From positions 31,648-95,647 of the forward strand of contig NZ_BJZT01000020.1 of NCBI RefSeq assembly GCF_007992175.1: a stretch of DNA of 64,000 nucleotides, given 5' to 3'. Shown piece by piece: positions 37,676 to 47,092 of the stretch. The notes beneath the pieces were generated by a model. It was not told the origin of the DNA and did no database searches. It saw nothing but the letters and a program-made list of their open reading frames with translations. Each line of letters begins with the position of its first letter. The stretch's first letter is position 1. The DNA comes from Methylobacterium haplocladii. Lineage in GTDB: Bacteria; Pseudomonadota; Alphaproteobacteria; Rhizobiales; Beijerinckiaceae. Made by a program: the position numbers and the translations under genes.

Positions 37676-38971
37676 TCAATTCTTCACGCGCAACGACAGA
37701 GCCAGCGGTACCGCCGCGAGGCTCAGCACGCTCATCGCCCAAAACGCCCTCAGGCCAACCGTCGCGAAAAGCTGGCCGGCCACGAGCGTCAGCAGCGCCG
37801 AGGCGAGGCCGAGCCCGAAGGTGCCATACACCGTGAGCGCCGTCGCGCGCAGGCGCTCGGGAACGCTCTCTTCGATCAGGGCGAGGCAAGCGAGATGCAG
37901 GGCCGCGAAGGTCAACCCGTGCAGGCACTGGATCCCGACCAACGCCGGCAGCCAGGACGTCGTGCCCTGGACCACCCAGCGCAGGGATCCGGCCAAGGCG
38001 GCCAGCGCCATGGTACCCGGCGGACCGATCCGGGCCAGAAGACGAGGGCCGACCCAGAGAAAAACCAGGATCTCCGCCGCGACGGATTCCGACCACAGTA
38101 GGCCTGCGATCGTCGGAGAGATGCCCGCCTCCCGCCAGACGATGACACCGAAGGCATCGTGCATGGCATGCGCGCCGATCACGAGGGCGGCAGCGAGCAC
38201 GAGCCGCTGGAAGCGGGTGTTGGCGGCGAGGGTGCGGAAGCCGCGCGTCCGCGTACCCGGTTCGGCAATCCCACCCAGCCCCTCATCGTGAGGTGCGAGG
38301 CGTAGTCGAGTTTCGAAGGAGGGGTCCGGTTCGCGCATCGATCCCTGGAGCCTGCCCTCGAAGCCTCCGCTTCGATCCGACACGTCAGGATGACCGGCTG
38401 GGACGGAAGCCCGAGCGACCCGCGTCGCTACGAGCGCCGCGAGTCCGAAGGCTGCGCCGCAGAGCCAAAGTCCTGCCGCGTTCCCCCAGACCTCCGCCAA
38501 GAACCCCGACACGATCGTCGCGGCAATGAAGGCGGCGGAGCCGGCTGCCCTTACCCAGCCGTACTCGAACGCCCGGCCGCCCCGCGCGGCGGCGAGTGCC
38601 AGCACGTCGGCCAGCGGCGCGAGCGGTGCCGTCGCCACGGCCTGGGCCACGCCGATGGCGATCAGCGGCCAGAAGGCATGGCCGCCGAGCAAGGCGAGAT
38701 TGCAGGCGGCGGCGAGACCGAGGGCGAGCGCAAGCAGCCCTCGCGTCCGGCCGCTCCGGTCCGCCAGTCCTCCGGCGAGTGGCCCGGCAACGAGCCGCGT
38801 CACGGTGGCCGTGGCCAGGAACGTCGCGATCTCCTGGGGCGTAAGCCCGCGCGCGGCGAGGAAGGCCGGCAGGAACGGCGAGAGAGCACCATAGGCGCCG
38901 TAAAGCGCCGCGAAGAGCATGAGGAAGCCGGCGAGCCCACTGCCCTTCTCGACGCCGCCAGCCTTCGTCAT
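37676..38971 (-). CDS. MFS transporter (HcaT/MFS_1-like) with in-frame repeat insert
   Basis: 431 residues from the ATG at 38971; a GTG at 39010 would add 13 residues. Twelve membrane segments can be traced. ALYGAYGALSPFLPAFLAAR, GLADRSGRTRGLLALALGL and FEYGWVRAAGSAAFIAATIV are typical of the MFS_1-like (HcaT, nucleoside/H+) group, with the conserved R-x-x-G-S in helix 5. Between TM6 and TM7 about 40 residues (SDRSGGFEGRLQGSMREPDP...) come from a palindromic element; the loop is cytoplasmic, so transport may be kept. Substrate unknown. Confidence 0.85.
   Translation of the reverse strand: MTKAGGVEKGSGLAGFLMLFAALYGAYGALSPFLPAFLAARGLTPQEIATFLATATVTRLVAGPLAGGLADRSGRTRGLLALALGLAAACNLALLGGHAFWPLIAIGVAQAVATAPLAPLADVLALAAARGGRAFEYGWVRAAGSAAFIAATIVSGFLAEVWGNAAGLWLCGAAFGLAALVATRVARASVPAGHPDVSDRSGGFEGRLQGSMREPDPSFETRLRLAPHDEGLGGIAEPGTRTRGFRTLAANTRFQRLVLAAALVIGAHAMHDAFGVIVWREAGISPTIAGLLWSESVAAEILVFLWVGPRLLARIGPPGTMALAALAGSLRWVVQGTTSWLPALVGIQCLHGLTFAALHLACLALIEESVPERLRATALTVYGTFGLGLASALLTLVAGQLFATVGLRAFWAMSVLSLAAVPLALSLRVKN
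38281..38394. repeat. Palindromic repeat element, type B, inside the MFS gene
   Basis: Left end CCTCATCGTGAGGTGCGAGG and the reverse complement of the right end, GTCATCCTGACGTGTCGGAT, are similar and continue as GAGTTTCGAAGGAGGGG and GAGGCTTCGAGGGCAGG, so the element is an imperfect palindrome of about 114 bases. Related copies with the CTGAGGTGC / GCCTCGAAG core lie at 49133-49382 and 58026-58160. Here it is read through in frame. Confidence 0.75.
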
Positions 38972-39043
38972 CACCCGTCGGCTCGCCTGCTGCGGTGGGC
39001 GGATGCTCACCCTCGCGGTATCCTGCCCTCAAACGAGGGGTGA

Positions 39044-39748
39044 ATGGGCATCGATCCCGAAACGAATGCACCGGAAGGCGTGGTGCTGCTGCACGGCACG
39101 GCGCGGCGCGCCTCCTCCATGGGCCGGATCGAACAGGCTTTTCGCAAAGCGGGCTATGCCACGCTCAACCTCGACTATCCGGCGCGGCAGGCCTCGCTCG
39201 GGGTGATCGCCACCTTGCTGATCCCTGAGATCGACGCGTTCACGGCGCGGGTCTCACGGCTCCACGTGGTCACGCACTCGATGGGCGGGCTCGTGGCCCG
39301 CGCGCTGATCACCCGGCATCGCCCGGAAAACCTCGGACGGGTGGTGATGCTGGCGCCGCCGAACGGCGGCAGCGAGGTCGCCGACGCGCTGCATCGCCTG
39401 CGGGCCTTCCGCCGGTTCTTCGGCCCCTCGGGCGCGCAACTCGTGACCCAGCGCAGCGAGGGCCTGAGACGGCTCCTCGGTACGGTGGATTACCCGCTCG
39501 GCATCATCGCCGCCGACCGCAGCCTGTATCCGCTGGAATCCCTGTTCGTGCTGCCGGGACCGAACGACGGACGCGTCACGGTCGCGCGCACGCGGGTGCC
39601 CGGCATGAGCGGGCACATCACCCTCCACACGACGCACGCGATGATGATGTGGAACCCCCGCGTCATCCGCGAGGCACTGCACTTCGTGCGCGAGGGCCGC
39701 TTCGGCGAGCCGGCGGCGTTTTCGCGTGCGGAACATGCTCCCCGCTGA
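39044..39748 (+). CDS. Alpha/beta hydrolase, lipase-like
   Basis: 234 residues. EGVVLLHGTARRASSMGRIE gives the oxyanion-hole HG, and VVTHSMGGLVARAL has the nucleophile serine in H-S-M-G-G (about residue 78). A catalytic aspartate is likely in LPGPNDGRVTVARTRVPGM and the histidine in GHITLHTTHAMMMW. The fold matches small lipases of the alpha/beta hydrolase superfamily, with no signal peptide. Substrate unknown. It is divergent from the MFS gene and upstream of the NDUFA9-like gene. Confidence 0.8.
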   Translation: MGIDPETNAPEGVVLLHGTARRASSMGRIEQAFRKAGYATLNLDYPARQASLGVIATLLIPEIDAFTARVSRLHVVTHSMGGLVARALITRHRPENLGRVVMLAPPNGGSEVADALHRLRAFRRFFGPSGAQLVTQRSEGLRRLLGTVDYPLGIIAADRSLYPLESLFVLPGPNDGRVTVARTRVPGMSGHITLHTTHAMMMWNPRVIREALHFVREGRFGEPAAFSRAEHAPR

Positions 39749-39834
39749 ACCGAAACTGTTCTAAGAAGCGGCCTGCCGGGACGATGACCCCTTGGGTCCG
39801 GTCCCGCCGGCTTTCGAGACAGGTTCGTTCGGCG

Positions 39835-40989
39835 ATGAGCATCGATCCCCCGACCCGCCCGCAAGATCAGCTCGTGACCGTGTTCGGCGGGTCCGGGTTC
39901 ATCGGACGCCACGTGGTGCGTGCCTTGGCCAAGCGCGGATACCGCATCCGCGTCGCGGTGCGCCGGCCGGATCTTGCGCTGTTCCTGCAGCCGCTCGGCT
40001 GGGTCGGTCAGATCGTGGCCGTGCAGGCGAACCTGCGCTATCCCGACTCGATCCGCCGTGCGGTCGAGAATGCGGACGTGGTGATCAACCTCGTCGGCAT
40101 CCTGCAGGAAAGCGGCAGCCAGAGCTTTTCCAAGTTGCAGACCGAGGGTGCGGGCGAGATCGCACGCGCCGCGGCCGAAGTCGGCGCCCGGGTGGTCCAC
40201 GTCTCGGCCCTCGGGGCCGACCCGGCTTCCGAGTCGCGCTACGCGGCGTCGAAGGCGCTCGGCGAAGCCGAAGTGCTGAAGGCGCGGCCAGACGCGATCA
40301 TCTTCCGGCCCTCGCTGTTGTTCGGGCCCGGCGACGGCTTCTTCAACCGATTCGCAACGCTCGCCACCCTTCTGCCGGTGCTGCCGCTGGCGGGTGGCCA
40401 GACCAGGTTCCAGCCGGTCTTCGTCGGCGACGTCGCCGAGGCGATCGCCCGGGCCGTCGATGGCAAAGCCGAGGCCGGCACGGTCTACGAACTCGGCGGA
40501 CCCGAGATCGGCACCCTGGAACACTTCGTCCGCTACATGCTCGACGTGACGATGCGCCGGCGCCTCGTCGCCGACATGCCCTGGCCGGTGGCACGCCTGC
40601 AGGCGCGGGTGCTCGAACTGGTGAACACGGCGACGTTCGGCCTCATGCCCGACTTCCTCAAGCTGACCCGCGACCAGGTCGTGATGCTTGCGACCGACAA
40701 CGTGGTCTCGGAGCACGCAAAGGCCAAAGGGCGCACCATCGAGGCGCTCGGCATCGTGCCGACGGCGGTCGAGGCGGTCGTGCCGGGTTATCTCTGGACG
40801 TACCGCAAGCATGGCCAATTCGCGGTCGGACGCGGCACCGAGAGCGAGGCGGCGATCCCCGACTCGATTGCGCCGCAGCCGGCCGGACCGGGCTCGGCCC
40901 ACCATCCCCGCACCGCGAGCGGTCCGGCCATCGGACAAGGCTCGGCGCCGGCGAGCGGGATGGGCCAGCGCTGGGGCACCCGCCGCTGA
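39835..40989 (+). CDS. Complex I NDUFA9-like SDR protein
   Basis: 384 residues from the ATG at 39835. It starts DQLVTVFGGSGFIGRHVVRA, the NAD(P)-binding Rossmann motif of atypical short-chain dehydrogenases, followed by DVVINLVGILQESGSQSF and VHVSALGADPASESRYAASK. FRPSLLFGPGDGFFNRFATL and YELGGPEIGTLEHFV are typical of the NDUFA9 group, an accessory complex I subunit in mitochondria found as a free-standing gene in alphaproteobacteria. The last 50 residues are low complexity (Pro/Gly/Ala). A role in complex I is possible but unproven in bacteria. Confidence 0.85.
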   Translation: MSIDPPTRPQDQLVTVFGGSGFIGRHVVRALAKRGYRIRVAVRRPDLALFLQPLGWVGQIVAVQANLRYPDSIRRAVENADVVINLVGILQESGSQSFSKLQTEGAGEIARAAAEVGARVVHVSALGADPASESRYAASKALGEAEVLKARPDAIIFRPSLLFGPGDGFFNRFATLATLLPVLPLAGGQTRFQPVFVGDVAEAIARAVDGKAEAGTVYELGGPEIGTLEHFVRYMLDVTMRRRLVADMPWPVARLQARVLELVNTATFGLMPDFLKLTRDQVVMLATDNVVSEHAKAKGRTIEALGIVPTAVEAVVPGYLWTYRKHGQFAVGRGTESEAAIPDSIAPQPAGPGSAHHPRTASGPAIGQGSAPASGMGQRWGTRR

Positions 40990-41030
40990 ACGGGCGTTTG
41001 TTCGGTACGAAGCCGAGAGGGAGCGAGACG

Positions 41031-41456
41031 ATGTCGGGTGAAACGTCGAGCCTGGATCACGCCGTCTTCGACGTGGCGGAATACGCCGCCCGGCTGCCCG
41101 AGACCTCGGATACCATGGTCGCCGACCACCGCTTCATCGACGACGCTGCCGCCAGTGCCCGGGTTTTCCGAGTCTACAAGCCGACACCGCCGCACACCCA
41201 CGCCACTTGCGACGAGTATCTCTACTCGCTGTCCGGCCGTTGCCTGATGAAGTTCGGCGAGGACGAGCCCGTCGAGGTCGGGCCGGGAAAGCTCGTGGTG
41301 TTCAAGCGCGGCGTCGTCCACTCGGTACCGCAGATCCTGGAAGAGCCGGTGGTATTCCTTTCGGTCGACACGCCCCGCCGCGCGCCGCGCGACATCCGAT
41401 TCGTCGAGGACGGCACCGGCACGCCCGAGAGCTTCATGCGGCAGCAGGATCGATAG
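41031..41456 (+). CDS. Cupin-domain protein
   Basis: 141 residues. KPTPPHTHATCDEYLYSLSG is cupin motif 1, with His-x-His and the Glu as metal ligands; VFKRGVVHSVPQILEEPVVF is motif 2, with the third histidine. GAGGGAGC lies shortly upstream of the ATG. Small single-domain cupins bind a metal and often act on small phenolic or sugar compounds, but this one has no recognised substrate. It follows the NDUFA9-like gene after 41 bases and is convergent with the cyclic-nucleotide-binding gene. Confidence 0.8.
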   Translation: MSGETSSLDHAVFDVAEYAARLPETSDTMVADHRFIDDAAASARVFRVYKPTPPHTHATCDEYLYSLSGRCLMKFGEDEPVEVGPGKLVVFKRGVVHSVPQILEEPVVFLSVDTPRRAPRDIRFVEDGTGTPESFMRQQDR

Positions 41457-41472
41457 GCACTCCTCCCGCCGT

Positions 41473-42114
41473 TCACAACACATCGGCCGTGACAGGGATC
41501 GGCTTCACCGCCGATTCTGCGGGAAAGCTCTCGGCATGCTGAAATAGCCGCTCGCTCGTCAGCTTTAGAAAGTAAAAGCCGAATTCCGGGTTCTGGTAAT
41601 AGAGCTGCTTGACCTCCGAGTACGGCAGACACAACGCCCGGCCGGCCTCGACGCAGACGAGCGAGCCGGTGCGCTTGTTGCCGGGCGAGAGCATGCCGAG
41701 TTCGCCGACCACGTCGCCGGCGCCGAGGTCGATGCCGTGCTCGGGAATGCGAAAGACGCCGCTCTCGATGGTGAACATCTCGTCGGCCGCGTCGTCCTTG
41801 CGGAAGATCGTCTCGCCCGCCTTGAAGCGCCGCGTCGTGCCGAAGGGTTTGAGCCAGTCCAGGGAAAGGTCGCCGGAAGCGGCTTTGCCTACGTCGCGCA
41901 CGAGGCGGACCATCTGGAAGAGCCGCCACGCGTTGAACGGGATCTGGATCGCCTCGGTGAGGACCACCGGCATGCTGCCGATCAGGACGCCGTAGGTGAT
42001 CACCACGCAGCTCGCCACGAGTGCCACGATGCGCAGCGGAATCATCGTGCTCATCGCCGAGGCGGCGACGGTGAGCACGGTGCCGGCGTAGCCGATCGCC
42101 TCGACCCAGTTCAT
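41473..42114 (-). CDS. Membrane protein with cyclic-nucleotide-binding domain, Popeye-like
   Basis: 213 residues. Residues 1-65 hold three hydrophobic segments (GYAGTVLTVAASAMSTMIPL, RIVALVASCVVITYGVLIGS, and one around VVLTEAIQIPFNAWRLF). Residues 90-190 are a cyclic-nucleotide-binding fold: TRRFKAGETIFRKDDAADEM, then GDVVGELGMLSPGNKRTGSL, where G-E-L and the arginine before T-G-S form the phosphate-binding cassette. Three helices followed by this domain is the layout of animal Popeye proteins. It probably senses cAMP at the inner membrane. Confidence 0.85.
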   Translation of the reverse strand: MNWVEAIGYAGTVLTVAASAMSTMIPLRIVALVASCVVITYGVLIGSMPVVLTEAIQIPFNAWRLFQMVRLVRDVGKAASGDLSLDWLKPFGTTRRFKAGETIFRKDDAADEMFTIESGVFRIPEHGIDLGAGDVVGELGMLSPGNKRTGSLVCVEAGRALCLPYSEVKQLYYQNPEFGFYFLKLTSERLFQHAESFPAESAVKPIPVTADVL

Positions 42115-42201
42115 GCCTGTCTCCGCCTCGAGGTACCGACTGCCCGTCCGACCGGCCGGTTAGATCCGGGATGCGACACTGGTGAGGCATCACGGCGCAG
42201 C

Positions 42202-43533
42202 TCAGGCTTGAACGCGCCCGATCCGTTCGACGATCTCGCCGGCCGCTCGCAGCCCCTCGGCGTAGGCGCCTCCGACGGTGCCCCATTGCTCGCGCGACAG
42301 CGCCTCACCCGCGAACCACAGCCTGTCGTCCACCGGGGCCGTCAGGGTGCTTCGTGCGTGGGCGTGGCCGGGCGGCACGACAGCCCAGGAGCCGAGCGAC
42401 CAGGGATCATGCCGCCATTCGGTCACAGCGGGTATGCCGAGATAGTGCAGGGCACGGTGGCCGAAATGCTCGGCGAAGATCGTGCGGACGAGCCGCCGGG
42501 CGGCATCCGTGCCGTCGCGCTTCGCGTCGAGCGCCTCCGCCATGGCGGCATCCATCTCGAAGTAGTGGAACGGCGTCCCGTCGATCCGGGTGAGCAGGCC
42601 CGGCGGCCTCTGCCGTCCGCCGACGATGCTGGCGAGCCGGTCGCGACCGCGGAACGGCATCGAGGGCCAGTGAAGCACGGCGTGTTCGTAGGTACCGGAG
42701 CGGAAGCCGTCGATCGCCGAGCGGATCTCGGGTGGTAGGACCGGCGTGAAGCGCACGCTCGCCTGCAGCACCATGATCGGCACGGCGACGACCACGGCGT
42801 CGGCGCGCAGGACCGCTCCGTTCTCCGTCTCGACACTCACGCCGTGTGCCGACCGGTCGATGCGGCTGACTGGGGTCCCGAGCGCGATGGGCAGGCCCTG
42901 GGCCAGCCGCGCAAGGTACGCGCCGTAGCCGCCGCCGATAAAAAAGTTGTCGCCGTATTCGAGGCTCGGCCAATCGTGCAGCGAGACCTCGCCGAGGGGG
43001 CGGCCGGAAACGAGGGCGTGGACCAGCGCGATCCGGTCCCGCCACGGTCCAAGCCCGACCGGAACGAGGGAACCGACGGCGCGGTCCTCGACCGCGCGCG
43101 ACGCGCCGAGCGTCATGGCGCGGTCGGCGCGGTCGAACGCGCGGGAGAAGGCAGCCTTCTCGGCCGGCCGCGCCGGGCGGCGACCGATGACGAGATGACT
43201 GTCCTGTGCCGCCTTGCGCAGGGGCTCGCTGCGCGCGCGGCCGAGGGCGACCAGCGGATTGACCGGACCGGCGTGCAGCCAATGCGCGCCGAGATCGATC
43301 GCGTGGCCACGTAGGCTCGTGGTCACGGCCCTGCCGCCGACGCGATCACGGGCTTCGAGCACGGCGACGGACAAGCCGCCCTCGATGAGCGCGCGCGCGG
43401 CAGCGATGCCGGCAGCGCCAGCACCGACGACGACCACATCGGGCGAGGCGGGCAACGGGGCGTAGCGCGGCGCGACGGTCGGAAGGAAGCGGGCATGGGC
43501 AGGCGGGAGGATGGCGGCGCGCGAGACCTTCAT
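42202..43533 (-). CDS. Flavin monoamine oxidase family protein
   Basis: 443 residues from the ATG at 43533; a GTG at 43617 would add 28 residues. VVVVGAGAAGIAAARALIEG with VLEARDRVGGRAVTTSLRG is the FAD-binding start of the amine oxidase superfamily. LGAHWLHAGPVNPLVALG follows, and the C-terminal LWFAGEALSREQWGTVGGAY is the second FAD motif. No signal peptide is clear at the chosen start. Substrate is unknown; family members oxidise amines or related compounds. It is divergent from the DUF2380-like gene. Confidence 0.88.
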   Translation of the reverse strand: MKVSRAAILPPAHARFLPTVAPRYAPLPASPDVVVVGAGAAGIAAARALIEGGLSVAVLEARDRVGGRAVTTSLRGHAIDLGAHWLHAGPVNPLVALGRARSEPLRKAAQDSHLVIGRRPARPAEKAAFSRAFDRADRAMTLGASRAVEDRAVGSLVPVGLGPWRDRIALVHALVSGRPLGEVSLHDWPSLEYGDNFFIGGGYGAYLARLAQGLPIALGTPVSRIDRSAHGVSVETENGAVLRADAVVVAVPIMVLQASVRFTPVLPPEIRSAIDGFRSGTYEHAVLHWPSMPFRGRDRLASIVGGRQRPPGLLTRIDGTPFHYFEMDAAMAEALDAKRDGTDAARRLVRTIFAEHFGHRALHYLGIPAVTEWRHDPWSLGSWAVVPPGHAHARSTLTAPVDDRLWFAGEALSREQWGTVGGAYAEGLRAAGEIVERIGRVQA

Positions 43534-43705
43534 GGCCGCCTGCTGGCAGATCCAGACCGCGCCGTCACCGGGGACGCCGCACAACACGGCAGTTCGCTCA
43601 CCGCCCGTTGCCCTCACAAATCTCTAATGATCGAACGCTCGGTCCTCGCGTTGGCCTCTTGAATGGATCGCAGACGTCCATCGCCGAACATCAGTGAGGA
43701 ACGAC

Positions 43706-44206
43706 ATGACGCCGATGAAATGCATCGCGAGCTGCCTGGCCACGATCGCAGCGACCCTGCCGCTCGTCACCGTTGCCAGCGCCGAACCCGAAAAGGTCGC
43801 GGTGTTCGATTTCCAGTTCGCCAAGGGCGCGCCGACGCCCCCTACCGAGGACGACAAGGCCCGGCTCCAGAAGACCACAGAGGAATTCCGCACGCTTCTG
43901 AAGGACACGGGCCGCTACACCCTGGTCTCGACCGACCCGGTGAAGGCGGATGTCGCCAAGACGGCCGATCTGCGTGCCTGTGGCGGCTGCGCCGACACCT
44001 TCGGCAAGACGCTCGGGGTGGAGGGCATCTTCGTCGGTGAGGTGCAGAAGGTCTCCAACCTGATCCTCAACATGAACGTCTACTTCAAGCCGCTGAAGGA
44101 GGGCGCGCCCGAGAAGGCCTACAGCGTCGACCTGCGCGGCAACACCGACGAATCCTTCGACCGCGGCATCAAATACCTCTTCAAGAACCAGCTCCTCGAA
44201 CGCTGA
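43706..44206 (+). CDS. Exported DUF2380/DUF3280-like protein
   Basis: 166 residues from the ATG at 43706, chosen because GAGGA lies shortly upstream. Residues 1-26 are a signal peptide ending in ASAEP. The mature part has EKVAVFDFQFAKGAP, then ARLQKTTEEFRTLLKDTGRY, a CGGC pair in LRACGGCADTFGKTLGVEG, and VYFKPLKEGAPEKAYSVDLR. This pattern fits the DUF2380/3280 group of periplasmic proteins, some found next to quinoprotein dehydrogenase genes. No such dehydrogenase is adjacent here. Function unknown. Confidence 0.75.
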   Translation: MTPMKCIASCLATIAATLPLVTVASAEPEKVAVFDFQFAKGAPTPPTEDDKARLQKTTEEFRTLLKDTGRYTLVSTDPVKADVAKTADLRACGGCADTFGKTLGVEGIFVGEVQKVSNLILNMNVYFKPLKEGAPEKAYSVDLRGNTDESFDRGIKYLFKNQLLER

Positions 44207-44710
44207 TGGCCGCCATGCGGGCGCATGAGAATTCCAACGACGCTGCATCGCGGTAAGTCTCTGACAACACGCGCCTGCCGCGTTGGAAAGCATTCTTCCA
44301 TTCGTTCAAGCATAAGCTTGGGCGCGATTCCGGCTTGACGGGCCGGCAGTACAGTCGCAGTCTCCTCGAGTGCTTCGCGAGAGGAGCATGAGATCTCGGA
44401 GAGACGGCGACATCGCGTTCGTTGTTTCGAAGAGATCTGGCTGAAGGAGACAGGAATGACTCCACCCCAGCAGAAAGCCGCTTAGACTATCTCGGGAACG
44501 GTTCGGCCCGAGATCGAGCGGCTCACCACGACGAGCCACCGGACGGAGGCGGCTCCAGGGGCGCAGAAGCGACCTTCCTAGGTACGACTTCGAACACGCA
44601 TCAGCCCCAATTCAAGCCGCTTCCGCCGCGGTTCGCCCGCGGCGGAATTCGGAGACTTGGCACGTCCCGGCAGTTGGGCTGCGCGGGCATATTCGGCTGT
44701 CCGGCGACCG
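44207..44710. other. Intergenic stretch holding one tiny frame
   Basis: About 500 bases between the DUF2380-like gene and the 3' end of gatB. Apart from the small frame at 44456-44581 no gene-like frame is seen. CGCAGTCTCCTCGAGTGC and CTCGCGAGAGGAGCATGAG around 44350-44395 contain short inverted repeats. The part just before gatB contains CCGCCGCGG/CCGCGGCGG (about 44627-44646), an inverted repeat that may act as the gatB terminator. Confidence 0.45.
44456..44581 (+). pseudogene. Tiny frame with strong ribosome site, cut by an amber codon
   Basis: AAGGAGACAGGA stands directly before an ATG at 44456. The frame reads MTPPQQKAA and meets TAG at 44483-44485. In the same frame it goes on as TISGTVRPEIERLTTTSHRT and ends EAAPGAQKRPS at a second TAG (44579-44581). 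Without the first stop it would give about 41 residues; CAG to TAG would be a single change. It could be a nine-residue leader peptide, a broken small gene, or chance. Confidence 0.35.
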
Positions 44711-46183
44711 TCAGTCGATCCCCAGCTTCGCCTTCAGTAGCGCGTTCACCGAAGCCGGATTGGCCTTGCCGCCGGTGGCCTTCATGGTCTGGCCGACGAA
44801 CCAGCCGAGCAGCGTCGGCTTCTCCTTGGCCTGCTGAACCTTGTCCGGGTTCTTGGCGATGATGTCGTCGACCGCCGCCTCGATCGCGCCGGTATCGGTG
44901 ACCTGCTTCATGCCGCGGGCTTCGACGAGCTCGCGCGGGCTGCCGCCTTCGGTCCAGACGATTTCGAACAGATCCTTGGCGATCTTGCCGGAAATCACAC
45001 CCTCGCCGATCAGGTCGACGATGCCGCCGAGCTGTTCGGCCGAGACCGGAGTCTGCTCGATGCCGAGGCCTTCCTTGTTGAGGCGGCCGAAGAGCTCGTT
45101 GATCACCCAGTTCGCAGCGGCCTTGCCGTCACGGCCGCGGGCGACCGATTCGAAGTAGTCGGCCGAGGAACGCTCGGCGACGAGCACGCCGGCATCGTAG
45201 GCGCTGAGCCCGAAATCGGCGATGAAGCGCGCCTTCTTGGCATCCGGCAGCTCCGGCAGGCCCTCGGCCAAGCTCTCGACATAGGCCTGGTCGAATTCGA
45301 GCGGCAGCAGGTCGGGGTCGGGGAAATAGCGGTAATCGTGCGCCTCTTCCTTCGAGCGCATCGAGCGGGTCTCGCCCTTGCCCGGATCGTAGAGGCGCGT
45401 TTCCTGGTCGATGCTGCCGCCATCCTCGATGATCGCGATCTGGCGGCGGGCCTCGACCTCGATGGCCTGGCCGATGAAGCGGATCGAGTTGACGTTCTTG
45501 ATCTCGCAGCGCGTACCGAGCGGGTCGCCGGGCTTGCGCACCGAGACGTTCACGTCGGCACGGAGCGAGCCCTTCTCCATGTCGCCGTCGCAGGTGCCGA
45601 GGTAGCGCAGGATCGTGCGCAACTTCGTGACGTAGGCGCGCGCCTCTTCGGCAGAGCGCAGGTCGGGCCGCGAGACGATTTCCATCAGCGCGACACCGGA
45701 GCGATTCAGGTCGACGAAGCTCTTGGTCGGGTCCTGGTCGTGCAGCGACTTGCCGGCATCCTGCTCGAGGTGCAGGCGCTCGATGCCCACCGTGATCGTG
45801 GAGCCGTCGATGAGATCGACCAGCACCTCGCCCTCGCCGACGATCGGGTCCTTGAACTGCGAGATCTGGTAGCCCTGCGGCAGGTCCGGATAGAAATAGT
45901 TCTTCCGGTCGAAGACCGAGCGGTTGTTGATCCTGGCCTTCAGCCCGAGGCCCGTGCGCACGGCCTGGGCGACGCATTCTTCGTTGATCACCGGCAGCAT
46001 GCCGGGCATCGCCGCGTCGACGAGCGAGACGTGGTCGTTCGGCTCGCCTCCGAACTCCGTGGAAGCGCCGGAGAACAGCTTCGAGCGGCTCGTGACCTGG
46101 GCATGGATCTCCATGCCGATCACGACCTCCCAGTCGTGCAGGCCGCCCTTGATGAGTTTGTTCGGGGATACCGGCGCGTTCAT
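44711..46183 (-). CDS. gatB: Asp-tRNA(Asn)/Glu-tRNA(Gln) amidotransferase subunit B
   Basis: 490 residues, normal GatB length. [20 protein letters not shown] at the start, [20 protein letters not shown], then [18 protein letters not shown] are signature stretches of the catalytic kinase-like domain. The C-terminal tail domain runs to about residue 490 ([20 protein letters not shown]). With GatA and GatC it amidates Glu-tRNA(Gln) or Asp-tRNA(Asn). gatA and gatC are not in the window, so the genes are split, as often in Rhizobiales. Confidence 0.97.
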   Translation of the reverse strand: MNAPVSPNKLIKGGLHDWEVVIGMEIHAQVTSRSKLFSGASTEFGGEPNDHVSLVDAAMPGMLPVINEECVAQAVRTGLGLKARINNRSVFDRKNYFYPDLPQGYQISQFKDPIVGEGEVLVDLIDGSTITVGIERLHLEQDAGKSLHDQDPTKSFVDLNRSGVALMEIVSRPDLRSAEEARAYVTKLRTILRYLGTCDGDMEKGSLRADVNVSVRKPGDPLGTRCEIKNVNSIRFIGQAIEVEARRQIAIIEDGGSIDQETRLYDPGKGETRSMRSKEEAHDYRYFPDPDLLPLEFDQAYVESLAEGLPELPDAKKARFIADFGLSAYDAGVLVAERSSADYFESVARGRDGKAAANWVINELFGRLNKEGLGIEQTPVSAEQLGGIVDLIGEGVISGKIAKDLFEIVWTEGGSPRELVEARGMKQVTDTGAIEAAVDDIIAKNPDKVQQAKEKPTLLGWFVGQTMKATGGKANPASVNALLKAKLGID

Positions 46184-46256
46184 CGTGTCCGTCGTCGTTG
46201 TCGCCGGGACAGGACCCGACCCTTGCTGCGTGTGTAGGGAGACCGCGCCGGAGCGG

Positions 46257-47039
46257 TCAAGCCGAGGGTGGCGCCGCGCCCGGCCTGCTCGCGGCGAGGG
46301 TCACGGCCGGGCCGTTCGGACCGTTCGGGTCGTCGCGGATCACGGTGGTCTCGGACAGCCCGAAATGATGCAAAGCCGCGAGGATCTCGGGCAGCTCCAT
46401 CCAGCGCGTCTTCGGCTGGTTGCCGCCGAGGAACTGGCCGAGCCCGCGATGCCGATAGGTCAGCTCGTGAAGCCGCACCGTCAGGCTGCCATGCCGGACC
46501 TCGCGCATCGTCATGGCAGGCAGTCGCGGCTGATCGAGGAAGTAATGCGTCCAGATGAACAGCCGGTCCGAGCGCGCGGCAGCGAGCCGGATCAGCTCGA
46601 CCGGATCGAGCATGTGGTAGAGGATGCCGCAGCAGAAGATCACGTCGTAGCGCGGCCCGGGCGCTTCGAGGTAGCGGCTGACGTCGCCGAGCAGGAACGT
46701 CGAGCGGTTCAGCCCGACCATGTTCTTCACGATCAGCGACTTGAGGAACGCATCCGAGTTCGATTCCACCGCCGTGATGCTGCGCGCCCCGAGCCCTTCG
46801 AGCTGATAGGTGTGGGCGCCCTCCAGCGGACCGAGTTCGAGCACGTCGTAGCCGTCGAACCGCCCGCCCCGGCCGAGATGCGCGGCGGCCTCAAGCGGCC
46901 GCCCATCCTGCCGGAATCCGGCAAAGCCCGCTGCCGGCAGGCTCGGCTCGATCTCGCTCAGGTCGCTCGCCCAGCGCCCCTCGAATAGATCGTAGGCGTT
47001 GCGATGGCTCGGTTCGTTCGTCAGGAAGCGCCGTTTCAT
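46257..47039 (-). CDS. Class I SAM-dependent methyltransferase
   Basis: 260 residues from the ATG at 47039, with AAGGGTGA just upstream. The SAM motif is [20 protein letters not shown], followed by the acidic end of strand 2 in [17 protein letters not shown]. Motif IV is [20 protein letters not shown], as in Rossmann-type methyltransferases. The N-terminal part [20 protein letters not shown] is less conserved. The substrate is not recognisable; a small molecule or sugar is as possible as a lipid. Not closely coupled to gatB (73 bases apart). Confidence 0.8.
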   Translation of the reverse strand: MKRRFLTNEPSHRNAYDLFEGRWASDLSEIEPSLPAAGFAGFRQDGRPLEAAAHLGRGGRFDGYDVLELGPLEGAHTYQLEGLGARSITAVESNSDAFLKSLIVKNMVGLNRSTFLLGDVSRYLEAPGPRYDVIFCCGILYHMLDPVELIRLAAARSDRLFIWTHYFLDQPRLPAMTMREVRHGSLTVRLHELTYRHRGLGQFLGGNQPKTRWMELPEILAALHHFGLSETTVIRDDPNGPNGPAVTLAASRPGAAPPSA

Positions 47040-47092
47040 CGTCACCCTTCTGCGTGACGGGTCCGGCCAGTTCAGGAGCCACCGGTCCGTCC

